DNA of 19,189 bases from Candidatus Kapaibacterium sp. (GTDB taxonomy: Bacteria > Bacteroidota > Ignavibacteria > Kapaibacteriales > UBA961): NCBI GenBank assembly GCA_023259575.1, contig JALRHN010000022.1, positions 1-19,189 on the forward strand, given 5' to 3'. The translations under genes and the position numbers were made by a program. Below are positions 1 through 8,253 of this stretch, piece by piece. The first letter of the stretch is position 1. The number at the start of each line of letters is the position of its first letter. The notes beneath the pieces were generated by a model. It saw nothing but the letters and a program-made list of their open reading frames with translations. It was not told the origin of the DNA and did not search any database.

Positions 1-746
1 TACATTCGTTTGTACATGTCAAACTGTGCTATTCCAATTCTTTGTAAGAAATGCTTTAAAGATACCCACAATACACCAAAACCATATATAGAACTACGCT
101 TAAAATTAATGCTTGATGCTTCTGCAAAATATTTGGTTGGACAAGTAACTTCACCAATAGAAAATCCAGCATATACAATTTGCGATAGCATTTGATTATC
201 AAAAACAAAGTCATCAGAATTAGCTTCTAAATGCAGAGTCATTATTACTTCTTTAGAAAAAGCACGATAACCTGTATGATATTCACTTAATTTTTCACCA
301 ATTAATATATTTTGGAACAATGTCAAAAAACGATTAGCTATGTATTTGTACAATGGCATACCACCTTTTAAAGCGCCCTTACCTAAAATTCTTGATCCTA
401 ATACAACTGGGTATAATTCCTGAGCAATGATACTTGCCATAGCTGGAATTAACATTGGTGTGTACTGATAATCAGGGTGTAACATTATAATAACATCGGC
501 TCCTAATGATAATGCATGAGCATAGCACGTTTTTTGATTACCTCCATATCCCCTATTTTTTTGATGTTTTATGATATGCTTAATTCCAAGCCTTTCTGCA
601 ACTTTTATCGTATCGTCAGGACTATTATCATCAACCAATACAACATCGTCTACTATATCAAATGGAATTTCATTATAGGTTTTCTCTAGTGTTTTAGCTG
701 CATTATAAGCTGGCAAAACAACAACAATTTTTTTATTATGAAGCAT
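1..746 (-). CDS. Family 2 glycosyltransferase, DPM1-like (3' end beyond window)
   Basis: Reading the minus strand from ATG at 746 gives an open frame to the window edge: 248 complete codons with no stop, so the C-terminus is missing. The protein starts MLHNKKIVVVLPAYNAAKTL, the usual first strand of a GT-A fold. It then shows VLVDDNSPDDT (nucleotide binding), KNRGYGGNQKTCYAHAL and a metal-site variant MLHPDYQYTP where DxD is expected. It continues with LGSRILGKGALKGGMPLYKY and YHTGYRAFSKEV, which are characteristic of dolichyl/polyprenyl-phosphate mannose synthase-like GT2 enzymes. Such enzymes move a sugar from a nucleotide donor to a polyprenyl phosphate at the inner face of the membrane; acceptor and sugar are not readable here. 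No membrane segment is visible in the part present, but one could follow the cut. It is divergent from the PHP-domain gene, separated by 56 bases. Family assignment is firm; substrate is inference. Confidence 0.88.
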   Translation of the reverse strand, partial: MLHNKKIVVVLPAYNAAKTLEKTYNEIPFDIVDDVVLVDDNSPDDTIKVAERLGIKHIIKHQKNRGYGGNQKTCYAHALSLGADVIIMLHPDYQYTPMLIPAMASIIAQELYPVVLGSRILGKGALKGGMPLYKYIANRFLTLFQNILIGEKLSEYHTGYRAFSKEVIMTLHLEANSDDFVFDNQMLSQIVYAGFSIGEVTCPTKYFAEASSINFKRSSIYGFGVLWVSLKHFLQRIGIAQFDMYKRM

Positions 747-787
747 GGAATTATTCCGCCGACTTTGTAAGGTTGTAATAATAATCA

Positions 788-820
788 CAAAAATAGAGTA
801 TTATGATTCAGACTATCAAA
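788..820 (-). promoter_or_regulatory. Candidate Bacteroidota-type promoter for the GT2 gene
   Basis: On the minus strand, TTTG (820-817) is followed after 21 bases by TATTTTTG (795-788), matching the Bacteroidota housekeeping pattern of a -33 TTTG/TTG and a -7 TAnnTTTG at the usual spacing. The -7 box lies about 41 bases upstream of the ATG at 746. The -33 box falls inside the first codons of the divergent PHP gene. A/T-rich 8-mers like this occur by chance, so this is a candidate only. Confidence 0.42.
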
Positions 821-1984
821 AAATTATCTAAAGTCGCTTTATTTTTAAGCACCATCATTGTATATATAATATTGGGTTTTATCTTCATAACTACTGTTCC
901 ATATGCTTTTTACACAGAAATATATGATATTCAAAAACCATCACCTTTTCATGGAAATACATGGTTGAACCCCTATTCATCATGCACTTTTGATAATGAT
1001 AATACAGCATGGAAAAAGTCGAATTTTCATGGGCATTCTAAAGAATGGGGCGGCCTAACAGATGGCAAGACAGATAAAGATGTCTTTTTTAAAAAATATA
1101 AATCTATGTGCTATCATTCTATTGGCCTGTCGAATTATCAATATATTTCTTTTGATTATGCAAAAGATGTTGGTTTTGTACCATGCTATGAACATGGATA
1201 TAATGTGTGGAAAAGACATCAAGTATGCATTGGAGCTCAGAATGTAGTGTGGTTAGACTTTATATGGGGACAAAGCCTCCATCATAAACAGACTATGATT
1301 AATATTCTTAAACCAACTGTACAAGTTTTAGCATTAGCACATCCAAAATTTAGAAATAGTTTTGAACCTGAAGATTTTGCATACTTAAGTAATTATGATT
1401 GCATAGAAGTATTGAATCATTATCGAACAAGTGATATTCATTGGGACTCTGCTTTGTCTAATGGCCATAAAGTATGGATAGTAGCTGATGATGACACTCA
1501 TAATGTTCTTGATTCTGGGGAAACTGGTGTTTGTTGGACAATGATTTATGCACCCAATAATGGCAATCAACAAGAAATCACTCAAGCATTAAAAAATGGA
1601 CAAGCCTTTGGAGTTCAAGGTAAGCAAGGCAAAATGGATATATTTCCGAAACTTATTCATCTATCAGATAGTATCTATTCTATAAATATGATGGATACTG
1701 TTGAATCTATATCACTGATTGGACAAAATGGGAAGAAACTTGCAATTTCTTTGAATTCACATCGTATAGACTATAAATTGAAAAAAACCGATACCTATAT
1801 AAGAGCAATAATCAAAACTCCACAAACTACCTTATGGCTAAATCCTGTATTAAGGGATAGCAAAACAGCGATTCCAAGGAAGAATGAACTTCATACTATT
1901 CTCTACCGACTTCTTTGGATTACAGGATATGCAATACTTATTGTTTTGGTTTGGAAGAAAAAAAGGACAAAAATTGACTCTTAA
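803..1984 (+). CDS. Membrane-anchored PHP-domain metallophosphoesterase-like protein
   Basis: A 393-residue protein with a hydrophobic segment near each end (about residues 11-35 and 367-385). Each is flanked by lysine-rich stretches (KKLSK and KKKRTK), which places both ends inside and the central domain outside the cytoplasm. The centre reads as a PHP fold: an HxH pair at H76/H78 (FHGHSKEWGG), an acidic E130 with H139 (YEHGYN...RHQVCIG), an HP pair at H180 (ALAHPKF), IEVLN at 201-205, and a final DxH at D231/H233 (VADDDTHN). PHP proteins bind two or three metals and usually hydrolyse phosphoesters. The place of the usual motif II (TDH) reads SNY (110-112), so one metal site may be altered. 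It overlaps the convergent methyltransferase gene by four bases. The substrate is unknown; the GT2 neighbour hints at a glycan or lipid-phosphate role, which is inference. Confidence 0.75.
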   Translation: MIQTIKKLSKVALFLSTIIVYIILGFIFITTVPYAFYTEIYDIQKPSPFHGNTWLNPYSSCTFDNDNTAWKKSNFHGHSKEWGGLTDGKTDKDVFFKKYKSMCYHSIGLSNYQYISFDYAKDVGFVPCYEHGYNVWKRHQVCIGAQNVVWLDFIWGQSLHHKQTMINILKPTVQVLALAHPKFRNSFEPEDFAYLSNYDCIEVLNHYRTSDIHWDSALSNGHKVWIVADDDTHNVLDSGETGVCWTMIYAPNNGNQQEITQALKNGQAFGVQGKQGKMDIFPKLIHLSDSIYSINMMDTVESISLIGQNGKKLAISLNSHRIDYKLKKTDTYIRAIIKTPQTTLWLNPVLRDSKTAIPRKNELHTILYRLLWITGYAILIVLVWKKKRTKIDS

Positions 1985-3162
1985 TCTTCTTCTCTTATAA
2001 TTTTTTTAGTACCAGAATATAATTCAAATTCAAGAAGACGACAATCTATATCGGCATTAAATAATTCTATCTTTCTTTTTGTTCGCAAGCCAATTGATTT
2101 TGCAGCTTTTACATTACCGGTAAATATATAACCATTATATCCAGAACAAGATTGTTTAAAAAAGTCTCCTATTCTTTTATATTCTGCTTCAAGTTCTGTC
2201 TCTTCGCCCATTCTATCCCCATATGCTGGATTCATTATTACAGTACCGGGCCCTTCAGGCAAATGCACACTGGCAAAATCTCCTACAGAAAAATCTATAT
2301 ACTCTAAAACACCAGCATTTTCAGCATTTTCTTTTGCTATTCTAATTGCTCCTGGATGAATATCAGATGCAATAATTCGCCCCTTTTCAATAGTTTTTTT
2401 GGCAGTATTAGCATCAGAAAGCAAATGGTGCCACAATTGTTTATCATATCCATATACATGCATAAATCCAAAATTTTTTCTATACAAAGCAGGAGCAGTT
2501 TCAGTTGCCATTAAAGCTGCTTCTATTGCTAATGTGCCACTACCGCACATCGGATTTACAAAGGGCATAGATTCGGGCAACCAATTAGATGCAAAAATAG
2601 TTACGGCCGCTAAATTTTCTCGCATTGGGGCTCGCCAAGGATTTAATCGATACCCTCTCTTATGCAAAGGTGATCCAGACATATCAACATAAATTGCACA
2701 TTTAGAACCATGCCAATACAAAAAGATAACCGCTTTGTCCTGCTCGGATCCACTATTTGGCCTAATGCCCATTTTATTTCGGATGCGATCTACAATGGCA
2801 TCTTTACATTTTTGTTGAGCAAATTGAGTATTTGTGATAGCAGGAGTATCTACAGATGAAATTACTGTAAAATACCCATCATCTGGAAGAATATCTTCCC
2901 AAGGTAAAGATGAAATACTTCGATATAAATCCAATGGAGTTTTTACATAGAATTCTTTTAATAAAAGTAAAACCCTAGAAGCTATTCTAGAATGCAAACA
3001 AATTGCCATAGATTCACGAATTCCCCCTTTTACAAAGATTCCAGTATCTGTTGTTTTTTCTACTGAAAATCCTAATGATTGAATCTCTTGTTCAAGAAAA
3101 GATGCCATTCTTAATGGACAAGTAAGTAGTATTGATTGTGAATCGATTAAAGAAGATGACAT
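1981..3162 (-). CDS. THUMP-domain class I rRNA methyltransferase (RlmL N-terminal-like)
   Basis: A 393-residue protein matching the THUMP plus Rossmann-methyltransferase layout of the RlmL/YpsC (COG0116) family, which makes N2-methylguanine in 23S rRNA. Residues of about 45-165 form the THUMP RNA-binding region. The family signature PLHKRGYR follows, at the end of the THUMP part. SAM motif I is PMCGSGT (204-210), the acidic strand is ASDIHPGA, and the catalytic motif IV reads NPAYGDRMG (N311-Y314) where NPPY is usual. Single-domain length fits the Gram-positive/Bacteroidota type, not the fused RlmKL of enterobacteria. The gene is alone on this strand, tail to tail with the PHP gene; TTAA at 1981-1984 supplies both stop codons. 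The ATG at 3162 is a natural start because MSSSLIDSQSILLTCP leads into the first THUMP-associated strand. The exact target base is inference. Confidence 0.87.
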   Translation of the reverse strand: MSSSLIDSQSILLTCPLRMASFLEQEIQSLGFSVEKTTDTGIFVKGGIRESMAICLHSRIASRVLLLLKEFYVKTPLDLYRSISSLPWEDILPDDGYFTVISSVDTPAITNTQFAQQKCKDAIVDRIRNKMGIRPNSGSEQDKAVIFLYWHGSKCAIYVDMSGSPLHKRGYRLNPWRAPMRENLAAVTIFASNWLPESMPFVNPMCGSGTLAIEAALMATETAPALYRKNFGFMHVYGYDKQLWHHLLSDANTAKKTIEKGRIIASDIHPGAIRIAKENAENAGVLEYIDFSVGDFASVHLPEGPGTVIMNPAYGDRMGEETELEAEYKRIGDFFKQSCSGYNGYIFTGNVKAAKSIGLRTKRKIELFNADIDCRLLEFELYSGTKKIIREED

Positions 3163-3340
3163 AAAGTTCTTTATATGCTGATGAGTATTGCTGATACGAT
3201 AAAGGAATATTTAGTGTAAATATAGGTATTCTGCAATAGTATCATTCTTTTGGATGAAGGAGAGATTAATACTTAACAGCAATATTTTCCCTATTTTCGC
3301 CTAAGTAATTAGAAACGATGATAATACACAACACCAGAAC
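3163..3340. other. Divergent intergenic region between methyltransferase and GT fusion genes
   Basis: 178 bases that must hold the 5' signals of both flanking divergent genes. A short direct repeat TGCTGAT occurs at 3176-3182 and 3189-3195 (13-base period). TATTTTCG at 3292-3299 is one base off a Bacteroidota -7 box for the plus-strand gene but has no -33 partner at the right distance. No RNA gene, terminator hairpin or credible small ORF is seen. Confidence 0.35.
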
Positions 3341-5299
3341 ATGGACATTTCAGTAATTATTGTTAATTATAATGTTAAGGATTTCCTTGTACAATGTTTG
3401 AACTCAGTTCACATTGCTTTACAGGGCATAGATTCAGAAATCATTGTAATTGATAATAATTCAACTGATGGATCAAAGGAATACTTTTCTGATAAATTTA
3501 CTGATATACATTTTGAGTGGCTAACGAATAATATCGGTTTTGGGGCAGCAAATAATATTGGTATTCAACAAGCAAAAGGGAAATATATACTCTTATTAAA
3601 TCCAGATACAATAGTTCATGAATTAACATTAAAGCAGATGCTGGAATATATGAACTTACATATAGATACTGGCATTGCCGGATGTAGAGTACTTAATGCT
3701 GACGGCAGTTTTCAAATTGCTTGTAGAAGAGGTTTTCCTAGTCCATGGGCATCTTTTTGTAAATTATTCGGATTACAATCTTTATTTCCATCTTCAAAAT
3801 TTTTTGCTGGGTATAATCTAACCTATAAAAATATCTATGAAACATATGAAGTTGATGCTTTGATTGGAGCATTTATGTTTTGTAGACGCGAAGTATTAGA
3901 ACACATACATGGTTTTGATACTGATTTCTTTATGTATGGTGAAGATTTAGACTTATGTTATAGAGCCCAACAATCAGGTTGGAAAGTTACATATGTTCAT
4001 GAACCAACAATAATTCACTTTAAAGGTGAAAGTACTAAAAGAAGCTCTTTAAATGCAATCCATGTGTTTTATTCCTCTATGGAAATCTTTGCAAAGAAGC
4101 ACTTTAATAATTCAAATCTCTTTCTTTTTTTCTTAAGGATTGGCATTTGGCTTCGAGCATCATTTGCTTCAGTTTTCTATTTTGCTGAACAAGGATTATT
4201 TATGATTGGTGACATTCTTGTTGTTATTGCATCAATAATGTTAGCTACTCATATTAGATTTGGGAATCCATTTTCATTTCCAGAATATGCATATCCAATG
4301 GTATTTTTTTCAAGTAGCTTGATTGCACTTGGTTGTCTGCTGTTTGCTGGTGCATATTTTGAATATTCTGGAAAACTAAAACCAGTTATAACAGGATACT
4401 TTGCCTCTTTTTTTATATTGTCATCACTCACCTATTTTTTTAAAGAATATGCCTTTAGCCGAGGCGTATTATTAATGACTATCGGATTTTCTTTGTCTTT
4501 TTCTGTAGGACTCAGACTTTTATGGCATCTATATCATACCCTATTTGGAAATAAATCTGATAAAAGAATTATACTTCTTGGAACAAATGCTCATGAACAT
4601 GAAATAGTGAATGCATTGCAATCCGCTGAAGCAAGAAATGCCATAATAGTTGGAAGAGTTACCGTAAAAGATGAACATTCATATGCCCATCAATTACCAG
4701 TATTAGGTAATACAGATGCTTTAAAAGAAATCGTCTATAATCAAGAAGCAGATGAAATTATCATGCTTGACTCATCAATAGATACAAGTGATATAATTAA
4801 ATACTCATCAATGTTTGCTGGAAGCAAAGTAAGAATACATGCTGTTCAAGAATATGATGATATTATTGTGTCTAGAATCACCAATGATATATCTGGAATT
4901 TCTTCAGCTATCCCCATAATTAATTTACAAAGATTACGATATAGACTTCAGAAAAGATTAGCAGACTTATGTATTAGTCTTTTCTTTTTGTCACTTGGCG
5001 TCCCAATCGTATTTTTGTTTTCAAAACACCCTATTTCATTATTAAAAAAACTTATTAATGTATGTAAAGGGAAGATGAGTATCGTCGGTTTATATCAAAT
5101 CGATAATTCTTTACCTGTATATGGTAAAATTGGAATTACTAGCTTAGTACACATAAGTAATCCAGAAATTTTATCATCGCAAGCAATACTTAACTTAAAT
5201 GAACATTATATTCGGTATTATACACCGACATTAGACATAGAAATACTTATTAAACACCTATTACGGATAGGACTCAGTGGCTTCAAACTTCGTTCTTGA
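3341..5299 (+). CDS. GT2 glycosyltransferase fused to a WbaP-like phosphoglycosyltransferase module lacking its core
   Basis: A 652-residue, three-part protein. Residues 1 to about 265 are a rhamnosyltransferase-like GT2 domain: SVIIVNYNV, DNNSTDGS, NPDT (87-90, metal site) and YGEDLDLCYR (E201/D202). About four membrane segments follow (roughly 280-395). Then KRIILLGTN (from 408) opens a CoA-binding-3-like Rossmann domain to about 515, the layout of WbaP/PglC-type polyprenyl-phosphate sugar transferases. The C-terminal part starts normally (KRLADL at 538-543, then a hydrophobic stretch). It jumps within about 35 residues to the family's late motif KGKMSIVG (576-583) and ends with the usual tail NEHYIRYYTPTLDIEIL. 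The intervening segment that carries the K-F-R-S-M and D-E catalytic motifs is absent. The GT2 half should be active; phosphoglycosyl transfer is doubtful. It overlaps accA by 23 bases and probably leads an operon. Confidence 0.85.
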   Translation: MDISVIIVNYNVKDFLVQCLNSVHIALQGIDSEIIVIDNNSTDGSKEYFSDKFTDIHFEWLTNNIGFGAANNIGIQQAKGKYILLLNPDTIVHELTLKQMLEYMNLHIDTGIAGCRVLNADGSFQIACRRGFPSPWASFCKLFGLQSLFPSSKFFAGYNLTYKNIYETYEVDALIGAFMFCRREVLEHIHGFDTDFFMYGEDLDLCYRAQQSGWKVTYVHEPTIIHFKGESTKRSSLNAIHVFYSSMEIFAKKHFNNSNLFLFFLRIGIWLRASFASVFYFAEQGLFMIGDILVVIASIMLATHIRFGNPFSFPEYAYPMVFFSSSLIALGCLLFAGAYFEYSGKLKPVITGYFASFFILSSLTYFFKEYAFSRGVLLMTIGFSLSFSVGLRLLWHLYHTLFGNKSDKRIILLGTNAHEHEIVNALQSAEARNAIIVGRVTVKDEHSYAHQLPVLGNTDALKEIVYNQEADEIIMLDSSIDTSDIIKYSSMFAGSKVRIHAVQEYDDIIVSRITNDISGISSAIPIINLQRLRYRLQKRLADLCISLFFLSLGVPIVFLFSKHPISLLKKLINVCKGKMSIVGLYQIDNSLPVYGKIGITSLVHISNPEILSSQAILNLNEHYIRYYTPTLDIEILIKHLLRIGLSGFKLRS

Positions 5300-6230
5300 A
5301 TTCGAAAAACCAATTGTTGAATTAGAAAATAAAATCAGTGAAATGAGGAATCTTCCAAATATTGCTGATTTAGAGCCTCAAATTCAGGAATTGGAATCTC
5401 ACATAGAAGAATTACGTATTAATATTTATGCAAGCTTAACACGCTGGCAAAGAGTACAAATTGCAAGGCATCCAGACAGGCCATATACCATGGATTATCT
5501 CAATTTTACTTTTACAGATTTTGTAGAATTGCACGGAGACAGAGGTTTTAGAGATGACCCAGCTATAGTTGGCGGTATTGCCAAATTGAATGGTAAATCT
5601 GTTATGGTAATAGGGCATCAAAAGGGCAGAGACACTAAATCTAATGTATATCGAAATTTTGGTATGCCTAATCCCGAAGGATATCGAAAAGCAAAGCGAT
5701 TGATGCAATTAGCTGAAAAATTTAATATTCCGATTATTTGTTTATTAGATACACCTGGTGCATTTCCAGGAATTGAAGCAGAAGAAAGAGGCCAAGCTCA
5801 AGCCATTGCTGATAATTTATTAGTTATGTCTGGCATAAAAGTACCAATTATAATATGTATCATTGGCGAAGGTGCCTCTGGAGGTGCTTTGGGTATAGGA
5901 ATAGGAAATAGGATATTAATGTTAGAAAATTCTTGGTATTCTGTTATTGCTCCTGAATCTTGCTCTAGTATTTTGTGGAGAAGTTGGGATTTTAAAGAAC
6001 AGGCAGCAGAAGCTTTAAAGTTAACTGCACCAGATTTAAAAGAACATGGTATTATAGACAGAATTATTCCAGAACCAATAGGTGGAGCTCATAGGGCTCC
6101 TTTACAAATGTTCGAAACATTAAGAGATATATTAACTGAAGAGTTAAATGTATTACAAAGTATCGAAACACGATTATTAGTAGAACAAAGAAGGGATAAA
6201 TTTGCAAATATGGGTGTATGGGCCGAATAA
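5277..6230 (+). CDS. accA: Acetyl-CoA carboxylase carboxyltransferase subunit alpha
   Basis: A 317-residue protein with full-length similarity to AccA, which with AccD transfers the carboxyl group from carboxybiotin to acetyl-CoA, the first committed step of fatty acid synthesis. Visible family stretches are FEKPIVELENKI at the N-terminus, ARHPDRPYTMDY, GDRGFRDDPAIVGGIA, GHQKGRDTK, FGMPNPEGYRKAKRLMQLAE, LDTPGAFPGIEAEERGQ, GEGASGGALGIGIGN (oxyanion loop) and the closing IIPEPIGGAHR. The start is GTG at 5277, inside the end of the upstream gene. It is chosen because the N-terminal helix from this codon aligns with other AccA proteins, whereas the next ATG (codon 21) would remove it. No accD is in the window. 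The gene sits between two glycosyltransferase genes, overlapping the one before and touching the one after, so co-transcription is likely. Confidence 0.97.
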   Translation: MASNFVLEFEKPIVELENKISEMRNLPNIADLEPQIQELESHIEELRINIYASLTRWQRVQIARHPDRPYTMDYLNFTFTDFVELHGDRGFRDDPAIVGGIAKLNGKSVMVIGHQKGRDTKSNVYRNFGMPNPEGYRKAKRLMQLAEKFNIPIICLLDTPGAFPGIEAEERGQAQAIADNLLVMSGIKVPIIICIIGEGASGGALGIGIGNRILMLENSWYSVIAPESCSSILWRSWDFKEQAAEALKLTAPDLKEHGIIDRIIPEPIGGAHRAPLQMFETLRDILTEELNVLQSIETRLLVEQRRDKFANMGVWAE

Positions 6231-7399
6231 AAATGCCTGAGACAAAAACAATACTGTATATTCACAAAGGTCGTTTTCCAGAGGAAGTTAGGGCAGAAAA
6301 ATTATGTAAATCTTTAGCAAAAGCTGGACACAAAGTAATTTTACTATGTAAATGGTTTCATGAACATAAACACATAGAAGAAATTGATGGATATACTGTT
6401 ATTAGGGTAGGTTTTTTCAAGCCGAATTATATATATGAAGGAATACCTGGGAATCCTTTTTGGACAAAAGCAATTAGAAATTGCATTGATGAATATTCTC
6501 CAGATTTAATCATATGCAGAGAAATTTTATTAATGTATAATTGTGTACATGCTTTAAAAGGTAAAAATATTCCACTTCTCATTGATATGGCAGAACATTA
6601 TCCAGCCGCAATGAAAGAATGGAAAAAATATAAATCCAATATACTTGGTAAATTGTTTGTCCATACTTTACCAATTCCACAATTAATTGAAAAACATGCA
6701 GTTAAACATGCTGATGGAATAATTACTGTTTGTTTAGAACAAAATCAAAGGCTTATTAAAGATTATCAGTATCCACCTGATTTATTGTCTATAGTACATA
6801 ATACTCCAGACCTAGATGCCTTTTCTTCTTGCAAAAAAGGTAGCCGAATACCTCCAATTGTTTTTGCACATCATGGCTATTTTACTTTAGAAAGAAACTT
6901 AGAAATGCTTGTGGAGGGATTCAACATTGCAGCACAACAATTAAAAGAGATACAATTAGTATTAGCGGGAGAAGGTGAAACGAAAAGCGATATAATCAAG
7001 AAAGTGGATAGTTTATGTTGTAAAGATAGAATACATATATTGGATGCATATAAAGCCAAAGATCTATGCGCTTTGTATAGTGAAACTGATATTGGCATAC
7101 TACCCTATACAATAGATGAATTTAGAAATCACACTTTACCAAATAAGGCATTTGATTATATAAGTTGCGGCAAACCAATTATAAGTTCTTCTTTACATCC
7201 AATGAAACGATTATTAGATGAAACTCAAGCAGGTATATTTGGGGATTGCTCAACACCAAAAGCAATTTCAGAATTAATAATAACAATGTATTTTGCTAAT
7301 ATTGAAGAAATGTCTAATAAAGGATTACAAAGTTTTGCAGAAACTTATAATTGGCAGAGAGATGAAAAGGAACTTTTACGATTTATAAATACTTTCTAA
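6218..7399 (+). CDS. GT4 (group 1) glycosyltransferase
   Basis: A 393-residue GT-B fold protein. The N-terminal half opens with TILYIHKGRFPEEVRAEKL, a typical acceptor-side strand and loop. The C-terminal half holds the donor site: HHGYFTLERNLEMLVEGF, LVLAGEGE and TLPNKAFDYISCGKPIISSS (N309-D313; the family's E-x7-E second acid is here D313 in FDY). No membrane segment is seen; it would act at the cytoplasmic face on lipid-linked or exported glycans. Two starts are possible: ATG 6218, overlapping accA by 13 bases, or ATG 6233, two bases after the accA stop, giving MPETKTILYI. The latter leaves an ordinary short lead-in to the first strand, so both remain open. Donor and acceptor cannot be told from the sequence. 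Confidence 0.88.
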   Translation: MGRIKMPETKTILYIHKGRFPEEVRAEKLCKSLAKAGHKVILLCKWFHEHKHIEEIDGYTVIRVGFFKPNYIYEGIPGNPFWTKAIRNCIDEYSPDLIICREILLMYNCVHALKGKNIPLLIDMAEHYPAAMKEWKKYKSNILGKLFVHTLPIPQLIEKHAVKHADGIITVCLEQNQRLIKDYQYPPDLLSIVHNTPDLDAFSSCKKGSRIPPIVFAHHGYFTLERNLEMLVEGFNIAAQQLKEIQLVLAGEGETKSDIIKKVDSLCCKDRIHILDAYKAKDLCALYSETDIGILPYTIDEFRNHTLPNKAFDYISCGKPIISSSLHPMKRLLDETQAGIFGDCSTPKAISELIITMYFANIEEMSNKGLQSFAETYNWQRDEKELLRFINTF

Positions 7400-7417
7400 T
7401 TATTTGAAAACAAATAA
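7400..7417 (+). terminator. Short AT stem-loop after the GT4 gene
   Basis: TTATTTG (7400-7406) and CAAATAA (7411-7417) form a 7-bp stem with an AAAA loop directly after the stop at 7397-7399. The stem has one G-C pair only, and the T-tract comes 18 bases later (about 7436-7444), so termination would be weak. It may instead be chance pairing in AT-rich DNA. Confidence 0.25.
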
Positions 7418-7443
7418 ACTACTTTATATCTACTTATTTTTTT

Positions 7444-7451
7444 TAGTTTTG
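7444..7451 (+). promoter_or_regulatory. Candidate -7 box before the orphan GT-like gene
   Basis: TAGTTTTG fits the Bacteroidota -7 consensus TAnnTTTG and ends 19 bases before the ATG at 7471. No TTG/TTTG lies at the right distance for a -33 element, so support is weak. If real, the gene has its own promoter after the three-gene operon. Confidence 0.28.
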
Positions 7452-7470
7452 TAACGAATTTGAATTAATA

Positions 7471-8253
7471 ATGTCTCTGAAATGCATGAATAAAGAAACA
7501 CAATGTGCAATTCTGATTGTATCATGTGATAAATATCAAGACTTATGGAATTCATGCATAATATTGCTTAGAAAGTTTTGGAAAGAGTGTCCTTATAAAG
7601 TGTATTTACTTTCAAACACTGTTAAGGCGAATTTTGACGATATAATGTCAATTACTGTAGGAAATGATTATTCTTGGTCTGAAAGCCTGCAGAATGCATT
7701 AGATCAGATACCAGAAACATATGTACTTTTATATATAGAAGATTTGTATCTCACAGGGCATGTACAATCAGAAAAAATCGTTCAATTGGTAGATTGGGCT
7801 ATCGAACAAGATATCAATTATCTTCGATTAAACCCTACACCTGCGCCAGATATTCCATATAATGATGATGTAGGAATTATTTCAAAAGGCTCTGTGTATA
7901 GATCATCAGTAGTATTTTCGCTTTGGAAAAAAGAAGTATTATCCAAGCTATTGATAAAGGGTGAAAATGCTTGGGAATTCGAAGAAATTGGAACAGTAAG
8001 AAGTGATGATTATGATGGATTTTTTGCTTCAACAAAAGAACTAATTCCTGCTTGCAATACGGTCATTAAAGGAGTTTGGGAAAGAGAAGCAGTAAAAACG
8101 ATAACAAAATTAGGTCTTAAACCTGATTTAGCTCAAAGAAGAGCAATGAATGCTAAAGAGAATCTTGTTTGGAAATTGAAAACACTAAGATCATATATAT
8201 TTCTTTCAATTCCGCCTAGATTTCAAAGAAGAGTTAGAGCATTATTTAGATAG
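7471..8253 (+). CDS. Putative GT-A-like glycosyltransferase of polysaccharide loci
   Basis: A 260-residue soluble protein that I cannot assign to a named enzyme. It begins AILIVSCDKYQDLWNSCIIL, followed by CPYKVYLLSN and, near residue 95, VLLYIEDLYLTG, which resembles the acidic (DxD-like) metal site of GT-A enzymes. The order strand-CDKY-strand-acidic loop resembles uncharacterised proteins common in capsule and O-antigen loci. Later landmarks are YLRLNPTPAPD and FSLWKKEVL, the latter like the acceptor-side helix in GT2 relatives. The C-terminus is basic (RFQRRVRALFR), possibly membrane-associating. A second ATG at 7486 would remove five residues and still keep the first strand. The neighbouring glycosyltransferases support a glycan role. 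Fold assignment is inference from pattern, not a firm match. Confidence 0.6.
   Translation: MSLKCMNKETQCAILIVSCDKYQDLWNSCIILLRKFWKECPYKVYLLSNTVKANFDDIMSITVGNDYSWSESLQNALDQIPETYVLLYIEDLYLTGHVQSEKIVQLVDWAIEQDINYLRLNPTPAPDIPYNDDVGIISKGSVYRSSVVFSLWKKEVLSKLLIKGENAWEFEEIGTVRSDDYDGFFASTKELIPACNTVIKGVWEREAVKTITKLGLKPDLAQRRAMNAKENLVWKLKTLRSYIFLSIPPRFQRRVRALFR

Noticed and set aside
10..195. Small plus-strand open frame at the left edge
   Set aside because: It is antisense to the clear GT2 coding frame that runs off the window.
2399..2692. 97-codon plus-strand open frame inside the methyltransferase gene
   Set aside because: It is antisense to the SAM-binding motifs and shows no domain.
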